In this document: one piece after another, positions 22,842 to 31,861 of the stretch
Numbering within the stretch: the stretch's first letter is position 1
Layout: every line of letters begins with the position of its first letter
DNA from: Clostridia bacterium
Lineage (GTDB): Bacteria > Bacillota > Clostridia > Christensenellales > CAG-138
Direction of reading: 5' to 3'
NCBI GenBank assembly: GCA_017388175.1
Contig: JAFOTD010000077.1
Location: forward strand, 1 to 32,243
Length of the DNA: 32,243 nucleotides
The notes under the pieces: generated by a model
What the model was told of the DNA's origin: nothing
The model's input: the letters and a program-made list of their open reading frames with translations, nothing else
The model's database searches: none
Position numbers and translations under genes: made by a program

Positions 22842-22870
22842 ATTATAGCATACACCATGGATAAAGTCAA
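22842..22870 (-). promoter_or_regulatory. Strong promoter of the zinc-ribbon membrane protein gene
   Basis: Minus strand TTGACT (22865-22870), 17 nt, TATAAT (22842-22847). An 11-bp imperfect hairpin (22869-22879 with 22898-22908) abuts the -35 and might bind a regulator; it lacks a U-tract. The rest of the gap 22814-23010 holds nothing else I recognise. Confidence 0.75.
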
Positions 22871-23010
22871 CTGCGCCGGTGCGCCCGACGACAACACCCG
22901 ACGCAGTTCGGTTCGGTTTTAAATGAGGATGATCCGCTCAACGCCCGGCGGAAGACATATCGGGCGGAACACGGCTGCTTGTTTCAAAAGCCACTGTAAG
23001 CGCCGTAAAA

Positions 23011-23445
23011 TTAAACGGGAAATGATTTAGATATGAGAAGTCTGAACGCAATGAAAGCAACAACGCCAAGCGCAGCGAGTATCAGGCAGAACCCGATTAT
23101 TTGCTTCAAAAACTTATTCTCATCGAGCAGTCTGATCTTATGCGGATCGGTATCGAGGTAGTAGGCGTCCAATATCTGTCCGACCTGAAACTTCCCGGAA
23201 TGGAAGCCCAGTTCCGATTCATACGTTTCGCCGTTGACGTCATAGCTGACGCAGGTGGTTGTGGTGACGACCGACTCGCCTCTCCCCCTGCTTTCCTTTC
23301 TGCGAATATCGACAATACGCGCCTCTGTCGGCACGCCGTGTCTGGAAAAGCGCGCTTTATGATAAATCAGGATCGCCGCAGAAACGAGGATGAACACCCC
23401 TAATATGCCAAAGTATCCGCAGCACCATATGATCATTACGTTCAA
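23011..23445 (-). CDS. DUF3592-like membrane protein
   Basis: About 144 residues: a transmembrane helix, a soluble beta-rich middle (ARIVDIRRKESRGRGES, then CVSYDVNGETYESELGF and YYLDTDPHKIRLL), and a second helix near the C-terminus. The order helix, VDGxxY-type strands, YxxxDP, helix fits DUF3592 proteins, which have no known function. The start is ambiguous: TTG 23445 (used here) has AAGGGG eight bases upstream, GTG 23454 lies too close to it, and ATG 23436 too far. It has its own promoter. Confidence 0.75.
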   Translation of the reverse strand: MNVMIIWCCGYFGILGVFILVSAAILIYHKARFSRHGVPTEARIVDIRRKESRGRGESVVTTTTCVSYDVNGETYESELGFHSGKFQVGQILDAYYLDTDPHKIRLLDENKFLKQIIGFCLILAALGVVAFIAFRLLISKSFPV

Positions 23446-23466
23446 TTCCGTCACCCCTTTTTATCC

Positions 23467-23494
23467 ATTATACCTGCATTTTCGTGAAAGTCAA
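23467..23494 (-). promoter_or_regulatory. Promoter of the DUF3592-like gene
   Basis: Minus strand TTGACT (23489-23494), 16 nt, TATAAT (23467-23472). Confidence 0.72.
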
Positions 23495-23510
23495 TTCGCA
23501 GCCGTCCGCT

Positions 23511-23535
23511 AAAAACACCGCACCGCGGTGTTTTT
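23511..23535. terminator. Symmetrical hairpin terminator downstream of tRNA-Trp
   Basis: An eleven-base-pair stem AAAAACACCGC/GCGGTGTTTTT with a 3-nt loop; A/T runs on both sides let it work in either direction. It is a second stop after the tRNA terminator and insulates the DUF3592-like gene. Confidence 0.65.
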
Positions 23536-23560
23536 GCGCCGACCGGATCGGCGCCGCGTC

Positions 23561-23644
23561 GTTCGAGTCCTCTATTTATAACGCCACAAAAACAGCCACC
23601 CTTGCGGGTGGCTGTTTTTGTGGCAGGGGCAGAAGGACTCGAAC
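23561..23644. repeat. Extended inverted repeat including a copy of the tRNA T-arm sequence
   Basis: GTTCGAGTCC on the plus strand at 23561-23570 repeats the T-arm of tRNA-Trp (minus strand, 23635-23644). Inward of both lies the same 19-base arm (23583-23601 and 23606-23624). The 10-12 bases between differ. The plus-strand copy cannot form a tRNA T-stem. Confidence 0.5.
23583..23624 (-). terminator. Terminator of tRNA-Trp
   Basis: A perfect 19-bp inverted repeat with a 4-nt loop, containing ACAGCCACCC/GGGTGGCTGT and a run of T on the minus strand. It begins at the encoded GCCA end of the tRNA. Confidence 0.85.
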
Positions 23645-23694
23645 CCTCAAGAACGGTTTTGGAGACCGCTATGTTACCATTACATCATGCCCCT
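23621..23694 (-). tRNA. trnW: tRNA-Trp (anticodon CCA)
   Basis: 74 bases on the minus strand. The acceptor stem AGGGGCA pairs with TGCCCCT, followed by discriminator G and an encoded CCA. The anticodon stem GCGGT/ACCGT encloses the loop CTCCAAA, giving anticodon CCA (tryptophan). The T-arm is GAGGG-TTCGAGT-CCTTC. It has its own promoter and terminator. Confidence 0.97.
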
Positions 23695-23712
23695 ATTTGG
23701 TTCGCAAGCGTT

Positions 23713-23741
23713 ATCATACCACAGCCCGGCACAAAATGCAA
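23713..23741 (-). promoter_or_regulatory. Promoter of tRNA-Trp
   Basis: Minus strand TTGCAT (23736-23741), 17 nt, TATGAT (23713-23718), about 19 nt before the tRNA 5' end. Confidence 0.7.
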
Positions 23742-23753
23742 GCTTTATTTTCC

Positions 23754-24680
23754 TCACACGAATTGCACGATATAGTCGTGCAGATTGCGGTAGGCAATGC
23801 GCTCGACGTCTGCGGGCGTGAAGCCCTCCCTAAGAAGCGCGTCGAACAATGCGGGCAAATCGGACGGGTTTTTGAGGTCCTTCGGATAGCGCTGCATGCC
23901 GTCAAAGTCCGATCCGATGCAAACGTGCTCGATTCCCGTAATCGACGCGATATGCGAAATATGCCGCACGATATCGGAGATCGCTGCATGCCCGGATTCA
24001 CAAAGCTGCGGACCGTAGAAATTGATCCCGACGACGCCGCCCTTTTCGGCGATCGCTTTGATGTGCTCGTCGCGCAGGCAGCGCGGCGCGTTCATCAGCT
24101 TTCGACAGTTCGAGTGCGACGCAAAGATCGGCTGTTTTGAGAGGGCAAGCGCGTCCTCGATCCCGTCGTCGGAAAGATGCGACACGTCGAATGCCATGCC
24201 GAGCCGGTTCATCTCCGCGAGGATCTCTCGTCCCGCTTCCGACAGCCCGCGGCGGCGCTTCCCCTGCGCCGCGCCCGCAAGTTCGTTATCCGAATTCCAT
24301 GTGAACATCATCTCTCGCACACCGAGTCGATAGAGATCCCGAAGAATCGACGGCGAGCCACCGAGGCACTCCGCGCCCTCCACGGCAAGCACGGTTGCGA
24401 TCTTGCCGCTTGCAGGATCGAAATCCTTTGAAAGCGGAACGAATTCCGGATGCGTGCCGAGCATGGTATGGTACCGGTCAATCATGATGAGCACCTGCTC
24501 AAGCGGCGGGACTTTCAGCGTGGTGTCCGCCCATGCTGCAAGAAACTGGATCGCCACCCTGCCCTTTTGCAGGTTTTCCAGCGTGATCGTCTGATTCCGC
24601 TTCTGCGTATCGATCGTCCAACCGTATTCCATGGCCCCGAACAGATAATCGCAATGTGCGTCCGCAACAGGAAAATGCAT
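23754..24680 (-). CDS. Membrane dipeptidase family (peptidase M19) metallohydrolase
   Basis: 308 residues forming the M19/renal dipeptidase type of TIM-barrel. Metal ligands are visible in order: His9-x-Asp11 (DAHCDYL), the bridging Glu101 (AVEGAE), His168 (DVSHLS) and His189 (ASHSN), plus the catalytic-loop Asp258 (GSDFDG). Bacterial members cleave dipeptides, including some with D-residues, in the cytoplasm despite the family name; no signal peptide is present here. The start at 24680 has GGAGG five bases upstream; the longer frame runs back into the hairpin region and rny and is rejected. Confidence 0.92.
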   Translation of the reverse strand: MHFPVADAHCDYLFGAMEYGWTIDTQKRNQTITLENLQKGRVAIQFLAAWADTTLKVPPLEQVLIMIDRYHTMLGTHPEFVPLSKDFDPASGKIATVLAVEGAECLGGSPSILRDLYRLGVREMMFTWNSDNELAGAAQGKRRRGLSEAGREILAEMNRLGMAFDVSHLSDDGIEDALALSKQPIFASHSNCRKLMNAPRCLRDEHIKAIAEKGGVVGINFYGPQLCESGHAAISDIVRHISHIASITGIEHVCIGSDFDGMQRYPKDLKNPSDLPALFDALLREGFTPADVERIAYRNLHDYIVQFV

Positions 24681-24699
24681 ACTGTCCTCCCGTAAATGA

Positions 24700-24725
24700 A
24701 AGGGCAGAACACCAATTCTGCCCTT
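24700..24725 (-). terminator. Hairpin before the dipeptidase gene, possible terminator
   Basis: A ten-base-pair perfect stem (24700-24709 with 24716-24725, core GGGCAGAA), a 6-nt loop and TTTCATTT on the minus strand. It is the last of the hairpins in the rny-dipeptidase gap, so it could end the upstream transcript. Confidence 0.6.
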
Positions 24726-24763
24726 GTTTCTGTCAGCGTAGATCCTGTTCTGCAACGGGATAG

Positions 24764-24939
24764 GTGCGTTGTAGACGCACGCACGCATGCAGCGCAGGAA
24801 GAGCGTTTCGCTCTGATCCGTCAAATCCGGCGACATGCGCGGCGGATTTGACTCCTTGCAGCTTTCGCCACTCGCATCATCCGAAGGATAATAGGCGAAA
24901 GCAGTAACTTCCTTGTCGAAAAACAGCGTTTTTCGACAA
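24764..24939 (-). other. Hairpin-dense intergenic region, candidate structured RNA or repeat element
   Basis: Five separate inverted repeats stand in a row (minus-strand order): 24913-24923/24929-24939 (11 bp); 24861-24869/24894-24902 (9 bp, with an inner ATCC/GGAT hairpin at 879-889); 24820-24829/24843-24852 (10 bp); 24800-24805/24809-24814 (6 bp); 24764-24769/24775-24780 (6 bp). A sixth, with a T-rich tail, is the terminator-like hairpin at 24700-24725. No convincing coding frame exists here. It may be the 3' end of the rny transcript, a separate structured RNA, or a palindromic repeat element. Confidence 0.4.
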
Positions 24940-24940
24940 A

Positions 24941-26488
24941 TCATTTTGCGTAATCGACCGTGCGGGTCTCGCGAATGACGTTGACCTTGATCTGGCCGGG
25001 ATACTCGAGCTCGCTCTCGATGCGCTTTGCGATATCCTTCGCCATGATGACGGTCTCGGTGTCGCTGACGCGCTCGGGCTTGACGATGATGCGAACCTCG
25101 CGGCCCGCCTGGATCGCGTAGGAGTAATCAACGCCCTCGAACGAGTTTGCGATCTCCTCGAGCTTTTCGAGGCGCTTGATGTACGCTTCGAGCGTTTCAC
25201 GACGCGCGCCGGGTCTTGCCGCCGAGATCGCGTCCGCCGCCTGCACGAGCACCGCTTCGACCGAGTTCGGGTCGACGTCGCCGTGGTGTGCCATAATGCA
25301 GTGGATGACCGCGTTGTTTTCGCGGTACTTCTTTGCAAGGTCTGCGCCGATCTGCGCGTGGCTGCCCTCGACCTCATGGTCGATCGACTTGCCGATGTCG
25401 TGTAAGAGACCTGCGCGCTTTGCGAGCGCGACATTTGCGCCGATCTCACTTGCCATGATGCCCGCAAGATGCGCAACCTCGATCGAGTGCCGCAGCACGT
25501 TCTGCCCGTAGCTGGTGCGGTACTTCATTCTGCCGAGGTAGCGGATCAGTTCATGATGCAGTCCGTGTACGCCGACCTCGAGAACAGCGGCTTCGCCCGC
25601 TTCGCGGATCGTCTGATCGACTTCCTTGCGCGCCTTCTCGACCATTTCCTCGATGCGCGCGGGGTGAATGCGTCCGTCCATGATCAGCTTTTCCAGGCTG
25701 ATACGCGCAATCTCTCTGCGCACCGGATCGAATGCGGACAGGATGACCGCTTCGGGCGTATCGTCAATGATGAGGTCGACGCCGGTGGCCGTTTCGAGCG
25801 CACGGATGTTGCGGCCCTCACGGCCGATGATGCGGCCCTTCATCTCGTCATTGGGCAGCGGCACAACGGACACGGTCGCTTCCGCAACGTGATCCGCGGC
25901 ACAGCGCTGAATCGCCAACGAAACGATGTTTCTTGCGCGCTTGTCGGCTTCTTCCTTGGTGCGCTGCTCGATTTCTCTGAGCATGACGGCCGCTTCGTGC
26001 TTCGCTTCCTGCTCGGCGCGGGAGAGCACCATCGTTTTCGCTTCATCAAGCGTGATGCCGGAAATGCGTTCCAGCTCCTGTTCCTGCTTCGTATACAGCG
26101 CGTTGATCTCTTCCTCGAGCTTGTCGAGCTTTTTGGTGCGGTCATTCAACTGCTGTTCGCGGTTTTCGACGCCCTCCAGCTTTTTATCGAGCGATTCTTC
26201 ACGCTGGAACAATCTGCGTTCGTTCTGTTTAAGTTCGTTTCTGCGTTCCCGGACTTCCCTTTCGGCCTCGTTGCGGATCTTATAGGCCTCGTCCTTTGCT
26301 TCCAATACCTTTTCTTTGCGGATCTCTTCGGCTTTCTTCTGCGCTTCGTCGTATAAACGCTTCACGGCGTCTTCGGCCTTTTCGACCTTCGCCTCCGCGA
26401 CGTTTTTACGATAGCGGTAACCGATCGCGAATCCGATGGCGGCGCCGAGAACCACGACGCCGATCAATACGTAGTGCAACCAGTCCAC
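24941..26488 (-). CDS. rny: Ribonuclease Y
   Basis: 515 residues (528 if ATG 26527 is used). An N-terminal membrane helix ([17 protein letters not shown]) is followed by a long charged coiled coil (about 30-190), a KH domain ([15 protein letters not shown], then [13 protein letters not shown]) and an HD domain ([24 protein letters not shown]). It ends with the C-terminal RNase Y domain ([12 protein letters not shown]). RNase Y starts mRNA decay by endonucleolytic cuts at the membrane. GTG 26488 is preferred because GGAG lies nine bases upstream and the protein then begins just before the helix; ATG 26527 has no ribosome site. Transcript leader of about 170 bases with a 6-bp hairpin at 26578-26593. 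Confidence 0.96.
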   Translation of the reverse strand: MDWLHYVLIGVVVLGAAIGFAIGYRYRKNVAEAKVEKAEDAVKRLYDEAQKKAEEIRKEKVLEAKDEAYKIRNEAEREVRERRNELKQNERRLFQREESLDKKLEGVENREQQLNDRTKKLDKLEEEINALYTKQEQELERISGITLDEAKTMVLSRAEQEAKHEAAVMLREIEQRTKEEADKRARNIVSLAIQRCAADHVAEATVSVVPLPNDEMKGRIIGREGRNIRALETATGVDLIIDDTPEAVILSAFDPVRREIARISLEKLIMDGRIHPARIEEMVEKARKEVDQTIREAGEAAVLEVGVHGLHHELIRYLGRMKYRTSYGQNVLRHSIEVAHLAGIMASEIGANVALAKRAGLLHDIGKSIDHEVEGSHAQIGADLAKKYRENNAVIHCIMAHHGDVDPNSVEAVLVQAADAISAARPGARRETLEAYIKRLEKLEEIANSFEGVDYSYAIQAGREVRIIVKPERVSDTETVIMAKDIAKRIESELEYPGQIKVNVIRETRTVDYAK

Positions 26489-26664
26489 GATATCATTCTC
26501 CGATCTATCATAAATATAACCGAGCATACTGCCCGGCTATTCCAACAGGATTGATTCAAGTTTTTCGAAATAGTTCACGCGCTGAAAAGCGCGGCAAAGC
26601 GTTCCGTAAATCTATCTACAATACTATAATGAACGCACTCGGCAGTGCAGGATTACTCGATAAT

Positions 26665-26693
26665 ATTGTAAACATTTTTTGAGTCAAAGTCAA
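26665..26693 (-). promoter_or_regulatory. Promoter of rny
   Basis: Minus strand TTGACT (26688-26693), 17 nt, TACAAT (26665-26670). It implies a leader of about 170 bases before GTG 26488. Confidence 0.65.
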
Positions 26694-26748
26694 GAACCGA
26701 GTTGTATAAAAAACATATTTCTGTATCATATATCTTCCCGGCACAAGC

Positions 26749-26779
26749 AAAAAGCCCTCTCCTGTTTCGGGGAAGGCTT
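26749..26779 (-). terminator. Intrinsic terminator of the rseP-ispG-polC operon
   Basis: An imperfect stem AAGCCTTC/GAGGGCTT with a T-run on the minus strand, directly after polC. Confidence 0.75.
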
Positions 26780-26794
26780 CAAGAATCGGGTTTC

Positions 26795-29700
26795 TTACAG
26801 ATCGAACAACGAAATCTGCTTATTTTTCGGCATGTCGCCGAACGCGCCGACCTGTTCGAGCATCGCGACGATGCCGGTATTCGCGCCGGTTTCGTTCGCG
26901 AAGTCCTCAATTGTGGGATACGTTACGCCGGGTTTTCTGCGTTCGCAGATCGCAATCGCCTGCCCCGCGCCGACGCCGGGAATCGCGTCGAACGGCGGAC
27001 GAAGCGCGTTGCCCTCGATCAGGAACTTTGTCGCGTCTGACTTGTAGATATCGACGGGCAGCAGCTCGATGCCGCGCACATTCATTTCATAAACGAGCTC
27101 AAGAATCGTGACAAGTTCCTTGTCCTTTTTCTTTTCGCTGTCGGTCTTCTGTCCGGAGGAAGCATCCCTTTCGATCTCGTCGATCTGGCGTTTTACCATC
27201 TCCGGTCCGCCCGAGGCGCGCGTGATATCGAACGTATCGGCGCGCACCGTGAAATAAACGGCGTAGAACGCAAGCGGATAGTGCACCTTATAGTACGCGA
27301 TGCGGAATGACGACATCGAATACGCAACCGCGTGTCCGCGCGGGAACATGTACTTGATCTTCTTGCACGAGTCGATGAACCACGCAGGGATCGCGCCGTC
27401 GATCATCGCCTGTTCCATTTCATCGGTCAGGCCTTTGCCCTTTCGCACGCGTTCCATGATCTTAAACGACAGCGACGCTTCCATATCGTGCGCGATCAGA
27501 TAGTTCATAATATCGTCGCGCGTGCAGAGAACCTCGGATAACTTTGCGATGCCGCCCATGACAAGCGGTTCGGCGTTGTTGAGCCATACGTCCGTGCCGT
27601 GCGTTAAACCCGCGATTCGGATCAGCTCCTCGAACGTCGTCGGGCGCGTGTTTTCCAACACCTGCCTGACAAAGCCCGTACCGAACTCCGGCACACCAAG
27701 CGTACCCAAAGAGCACCCGATCTCCGAAAGATCGATATGCAGCGGCTCTACCGTCGAGAACAGATCGCGCGTGTCCGGATCGTCAAGCGGGATCTCGCGC
27801 GGATTCAGCCCGGTCAGCGCCTCAAGCATATGCAGCGCCGTCGGATCGTCGTGCCCGAGGATATCGAGCTTGACGAGACGGTCGTCCATCGCGTGAAAGT
27901 CGAAGTGCGTCGTGATCGTGTTCTTGTCGACCTTGTCCGCCGGATACTGGATCGGCGTATAATCGTACACCTCCGTAAACTCATCGTGATCGCGCGGAAC
28001 GATGACGATGCCGCCCGGGTGCTGACCGGTCGTAACCTTCACGCCCTCGCAGCCCTTTTCGAGCCGCTGGACTTCGGCGGACGAGAATGTGCGTCCCGTC
28101 GCTTCCGCGAACGAATAGACGCATTCAAACGCTTTCCGTTCCGCAAGACCGGAGATCGTGCCGGCGCGGAACGCGTGTCCCTTGCCGAACATCTCCTCGA
28201 CGTATTTATGGGCAACCGGCTGATATTCGCCGGAGAAATTCAGGTCGATATCGGGAACCTTATCGCCCTTGAAGCCGAGGAAGACCTCAAACGGGATCTC
28301 AAAGCCCTCTTTACGGAGCATCGTGCCGCAGACCGGACACGCACGGTTCGGCATGTCCGCGCCGACGCTGTACTTGCTGCGGTCAATGTCAAAGTCGGAA
28401 AATTTGCAGTTCGGGCAAACATAATGCGGCGACAGCGCGTTGACTTCGGTGATGCCCGCGAGCATCGCAACGACCGACGATCCGACGGAACCACGGCTTC
28501 CGACGAGATATCCGTCCGAAAGCGACTTTTTGACAAGCCGCTGCGCCATCAGATACAATGACGCGTAATGGTTGCCGATAATCGAGTTCAGCTCCTTGTC
28601 GAGCCTTGCCTGCACGATCGGCGGCAGCGGATCGCCGTAGATCTCATGCGCGCGGTTGATCGCCGTGTTTTTGAGCTCCTCCTCCGCGTTTTCGATCGTC
28701 GGCGAATGCGTGCCGTCCGGAAACGGCTTCAGTTCGTCACACAGATCCGCGATGCGGTTCGGCACGTCGATGACAACCTCATGTGCCTTCTCTTCGCCGA
28801 GATAAGCAAATTCTTTCAGCATCTCATCTGTCGGCTTAAAGTACAGCGGCGCCTGCTGCTCCGCGTCTTCGAACCCGAGCTTGCTCATCAGGATCGCGCG
28901 ATAGATCGCGTCGGTCGGCTCTAAAAAATGCACGTCTCCGGTCGCTGCAACGGGCTTATCCATCTTTTCGCCGAGCGCCACGATCTTCCGGTTCAGATCG
29001 CGAAGGCCTTCGTCGTCCTTCACCCTGCCCTCGCGCGTTAAGAACGCGTTGTTGCCGATCGGCTGAATCTCGAAATAGTCGTAGAAAGAAGCGATCTTCT
29101 CGATCTTCTCCTGCGGTTCTCCGTTCAGGATTGCGCGAAACAGTTCGCCCGCTTCGCATGCGGAGCCGACAATGAGATCGCTTCGATAGAGCATGAGCAG
29201 CGATTTCGGAATCTGCGGACGCACGTGCAAATAGTCGAGGTGCGCCCAGCTCACAAGCTTATACAGGTCCTTCATGCCCTTCTGTGTGCGGGCAAGCAGG
29301 ATGATATGGTTCGTCTGCCGTTTTTCTTTCGCCGTGCGTTTCAGATACGCCTCGTGCGCGCTCGGCACGACCGGGATGCGGTCGATCCCGCGCGCTTTCA
29401 GCAGATCGATAAAATACAGCAGGATCATCGCGCAGGTGTTCGCGTCGTCGTCCGCGCGGTGATGGCTGCCCATGTCGATATTCAGATAATGGGAAATGGT
29501 GTCGAGCTTGTGATTTTCGAGCTCGTCACGCAAAAGGTAGCGTGAAAGCATTAGCGTATCCGCGTACGGCATCGGGAACGTGATTCCGAACCGGTCGCCG
29601 TGATGCGTGATGAAGCCCGTGTCGAACGAGGCGTTATGCGCAACGAGCGTACTGCCTTCCGCAAACGTGCGGAAGCGTTCCAGCACTTCGCGCGTGGACG

Positions 29701-30811
29701 GCGCGCCCTCGAGCATGGATTGCGTGATGCCGGTGAGCGCGGTGATGTTTTTCGGAATCACGACGCCGTCATCGATGAACGACTGGAACCGGTCGACGAC
29801 GCGCCCCTCATGCAGACGCACTGCGCCGATCTCGATAATGTCGCAGCTTTCGGCCTTCAATCCGGTCGTTTCGATATCGAACACGGTAAAATCGCCGTCC
29901 GAAGGAATCGCTTCGCAATCCGGGATCAGGTAGCCTTCAACACCGAAGATTGCCTTGACGCCGGTCGCCTTTGCCGCCTTTGCCGCCTCCGGAAACGCCT
30001 GCACGACGCCGTGATCGGTGATCGCGAGCGCCTTGTGTCCCCAGCGCTTCGCGGTACGGAACGCCTCGGTAAGGTTCGTGATGCCATCCATCGTGGACAT
30101 GCGCGAGTGCAGATGCAGTTCGACGCGCTTCTCCTCCGCCTCGTCGGAACGCAGCGCGCGCGAGCGAAGGTCGACGGCGTCGACGTAAACGCTGCGCTCG
30201 CCGGTCTTCTTCACGATACGGCAGACGCCCTTGACCCGAAGGTCCTTCCCGCTCTTCGCCGCGTCGGAAAGCCAGTGATCGAAGCGTGCCGCCTGCCATT
30301 CCTCCGGAAAGCTTGCGGAGCAGTAGACCGAATCGTTGAGGTCGGTGACGTTGAACTGCACGCGGCAGTTCGGCTTTTTCACGCGCATCGACCAATCGTC
30401 GCGGATCTCCGACGAGACGAGCCGCCCGACGAACACTGCGTTCGTCTCCTCCTCGCCGTTCAGCTCGAAGATCGAAATCTCCTCCGCGCTTTCGGGGATC
30501 GGCTTGCCCAAAAGGACGCCGTTTTCCGGGATCGGCACGTCGACCTCGTTCTTCTTCTGCAGCGGGGCAGGCTTTACCGTGACGCGCTCCGGCTCGACGT
30601 CACGATACTCGAACACGACCGAATACGCGGGCACCAGTCTGCGGATCGCCGCTTCCCAAGCGCTTCCCGCATCATCCGACACGAGCTTTTTGATCCGGTC
30701 CGCCGCGACCGTCAGCGTCTGCGTATCACGGGAAAGGCACACGTTTTTGATCGTGAGCCACTCCGTTTTGACGCGCGCCGCGTCATATGCCGCTTTCAGT
30801 TCTTCCTTCAC
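26795..30811 (-). CDS. polC: DNA polymerase III alpha subunit, PolC type
   Basis: 1338 residues. An OB-fold region (about 120-215) precedes a PHP domain (HLHSRMSTMDG at 233-243, ITDHG). Inside the PHP domain sits the DEDD proofreading exonuclease (FDIETTG at 311-317, then AHNASFD and HHRADDDA). Then come the polymerase palm with GSRGSVGSS and the catalytic PDIDLNFSGEYQ, a zinc finger (CPNC and CPVC pairs), a helix-hairpin-helix (IPGVGAGQA) and a clamp-binding tail QISLFDL. PolC is the essential replicative polymerase of low-GC Gram-positives. It is about 100 residues shorter than B. subtilis PolC, mainly at the N-terminus. The GTG start overlaps the ispG stop (GTGA), with GAGG upstream. Confidence 0.97.
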   Translation of the reverse strand: MKEELKAAYDAARVKTEWLTIKNVCLSRDTQTLTVAADRIKKLVSDDAGSAWEAAIRRLVPAYSVVFEYRDVEPERVTVKPAPLQKKNEVDVPIPENGVLLGKPIPESAEEISIFELNGEEETNAVFVGRLVSSEIRDDWSMRVKKPNCRVQFNVTDLNDSVYCSASFPEEWQAARFDHWLSDAAKSGKDLRVKGVCRIVKKTGERSVYVDAVDLRSRALRSDEAEEKRVELHLHSRMSTMDGITNLTEAFRTAKRWGHKALAITDHGVVQAFPEAAKAAKATGVKAIFGVEGYLIPDCEAIPSDGDFTVFDIETTGLKAESCDIIEIGAVRLHEGRVVDRFQSFIDDGVVIPKNITALTGITQSMLEGAPSTREVLERFRTFAEGSTLVAHNASFDTGFITHHGDRFGITFPMPYADTLMLSRYLLRDELENHKLDTISHYLNIDMGSHHRADDDANTCAMILLYFIDLLKARGIDRIPVVPSAHEAYLKRTAKEKRQTNHIILLARTQKGMKDLYKLVSWAHLDYLHVRPQIPKSLLMLYRSDLIVGSACEAGELFRAILNGEPQEKIEKIASFYDYFEIQPIGNNAFLTREGRVKDDEGLRDLNRKIVALGEKMDKPVAATGDVHFLEPTDAIYRAILMSKLGFEDAEQQAPLYFKPTDEMLKEFAYLGEEKAHEVVIDVPNRIADLCDELKPFPDGTHSPTIENAEEELKNTAINRAHEIYGDPLPPIVQARLDKELNSIIGNHYASLYLMAQRLVKKSLSDGYLVGSRGSVGSSVVAMLAGITEVNALSPHYVCPNCKFSDFDIDRSKYSVGADMPNRACPVCGTMLRKEGFEIPFEVFLGFKGDKVPDIDLNFSGEYQPVAHKYVEEMFGKGHAFRAGTISGLAERKAFECVYSFAEATGRTFSSAEVQRLEKGCEGVKVTTGQHPGGIVIVPRDHDEFTEVYDYTPIQYPADKVDKNTITTHFDFHAMDDRLVKLDILGHDDPTALHMLEALTGLNPREIPLDDPDTRDLFSTVEPLHIDLSEIGCSLGTLGVPEFGTGFVRQVLENTRPTTFEELIRIAGLTHGTDVWLNNAEPLVMGGIAKLSEVLCTRDDIMNYLIAHDMEASLSFKIMERVRKGKGLTDEMEQAMIDGAIPAWFIDSCKKIKYMFPRGHAVAYSMSSFRIAYYKVHYPLAFYAVYFTVRADTFDITRASGGPEMVKRQIDEIERDASSGQKTDSEKKKDKELVTILELVYEMNVRGIELLPVDIYKSDATKFLIEGNALRPPFDAIPGVGAGQAIAICERRKPGVTYPTIEDFANETGANTGIVAMLEQVGAFGDMPKNKQISLFDL

Positions 30812-31860
30812 CGCTGTTCCTCTAACATCGCGTTGGCCTCGTCAACCAGACGCGTCAAAACTTCCTCATAACTTCCGTGTCCGACGATCTCGCCTTTTTT
30901 GATCAGAACGCCGTTGCCGTCGCCGAACGCCACGCCGATATCCGCCTCGCGCGCTTCGCCGGGACCGTTGACCGCGCAGCCCATGACCGCGATCTTGAGA
31001 TAGCCTCTATTATGCCGAACGTGTTCGTTTACGTATGCGGCCGCCTTCTCAACGTCGCAGCGCGTACGCCCGCAGGTCGGACAGGAAACGATCTCCACGT
31101 CGTCCTTTCGAAGCCCGCACGCGCGTAAGATCGCAAGCGCAGTCTCGACTTCACGTACGGGATCACCTGTCAGGCTCACACGCATCTTGTCGCCGATGCC
31201 CTGCAGAAGCAGCGCGCCGAGCCCTGCCGCAGACTTGACGATCCCGGTCTCGATCGGACCGGTCTCGGTGATGCCGATGTGAAGCGGATAATCCATCCGC
31301 GCCCGCGCCATGCGATAGGAGTGAACGGTTTCGGAAACGGTCGTGCACTTCAGCGAGATCACGATATCCGAAAACCCGCAGTCCTCCAGTAGCTTTGCGT
31401 GCCCCAAAGCGCTTCTGCACATTGCTTCCGCCGGGTTTTCACGATACAGCGGCAGAAACTGCTTTTCGATCGAGCCGCCGTTGATGCCGATGCGGATCGG
31501 TACGTGATGCGTCTTGCAGCAGTCCGCGACCATGCGTACGCGTTCCGCGCTTCCGATGTTGCCCGGATTGATGCGAAGCTTGTCCACCCCGTTTTCGACC
31601 GCTTTGATCGCGAGCCGGTAATCGAAATGCACGTCCGCAACGAGCGGAATATGGATCTTTTCTTTAATTGCTTTGACGGCTTTTGCCGCAGCCTGATCGA
31701 ACACCGCAACGCGAATGATCTCGCAGCCCGCCTGTTCCAGCCGCAGGATCTGCTCAACCGTCTTTTCCGCGTCGCGCGTGTCCGTATTGCACATGGATTG
31801 GACCGAAACGGGTGCGCCGCCGCCGATCTGTATTGACCCGACCTGAACGAAATCCGACAT
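30808..31860 (-). CDS. ispG: 4-hydroxy-3-methylbut-2-enyl-diphosphate synthase (flavodoxin/ferredoxin)
   Basis: 350 residues. VQVGSIQIGGGAPVSVQSM at the start, LVADVHFDYRLAI, LRINPGNIG and RIGINGGS line the TIM barrel. The C-terminal cluster domain has SCPTCGRT and MGCAVNGPGEA, supplying the 4Fe-4S cysteines. IspG makes HMBPP from MEcPP in the non-mevalonate (MEP) isoprenoid pathway. The start has GGAGG five bases upstream and lies one base after the rseP stop; the stop overlaps polC. The gene order rseP-ispG-polC is standard in Clostridia. Confidence 0.97.
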   Translation of the reverse strand: MSDFVQVGSIQIGGGAPVSVQSMCNTDTRDAEKTVEQILRLEQAGCEIIRVAVFDQAAAKAVKAIKEKIHIPLVADVHFDYRLAIKAVENGVDKLRINPGNIGSAERVRMVADCCKTHHVPIRIGINGGSIEKQFLPLYRENPAEAMCRSALGHAKLLEDCGFSDIVISLKCTTVSETVHSYRMARARMDYPLHIGITETGPIETGIVKSAAGLGALLLQGIGDKMRVSLTGDPVREVETALAILRACGLRKDDVEIVSCPTCGRTRCDVEKAAAYVNEHVRHNRGYLKIAVMGCAVNGPGEAREADIGVAFGDGNGVLIKKGEIVGHGSYEEVLTRLVDEANAMLEEQR

Positions 31861-31861
31861 A

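Noticed and set aside
22869..22908. Hairpin upstream of the zinc-ribbon protein promoter as terminator of the DUF3592-like gene
   Set aside because: No T-run follows and it abuts the next -35; a regulatory site or chance is equally likely.
23536..23590. Possible second tRNA gene on the plus strand (GTTCGAGTCC followed by GCCA)
   Set aside because: T-stem, acceptor and anticodon arms do not pair; kept only as an inverted partial copy.
24681..24944. 88-codon N-terminal extension of the dipeptidase
   Set aside because: It runs through six hairpins and the end of rny, while ATG 24680 has a GGAGG site and begins just before the conserved HxD motif.
29600..30871. 423-codon plus-strand frame opposite polC and the end of ispG
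   Set aside because: It lies entirely over conserved PolC domains; composition is typical of an antisense shadow.
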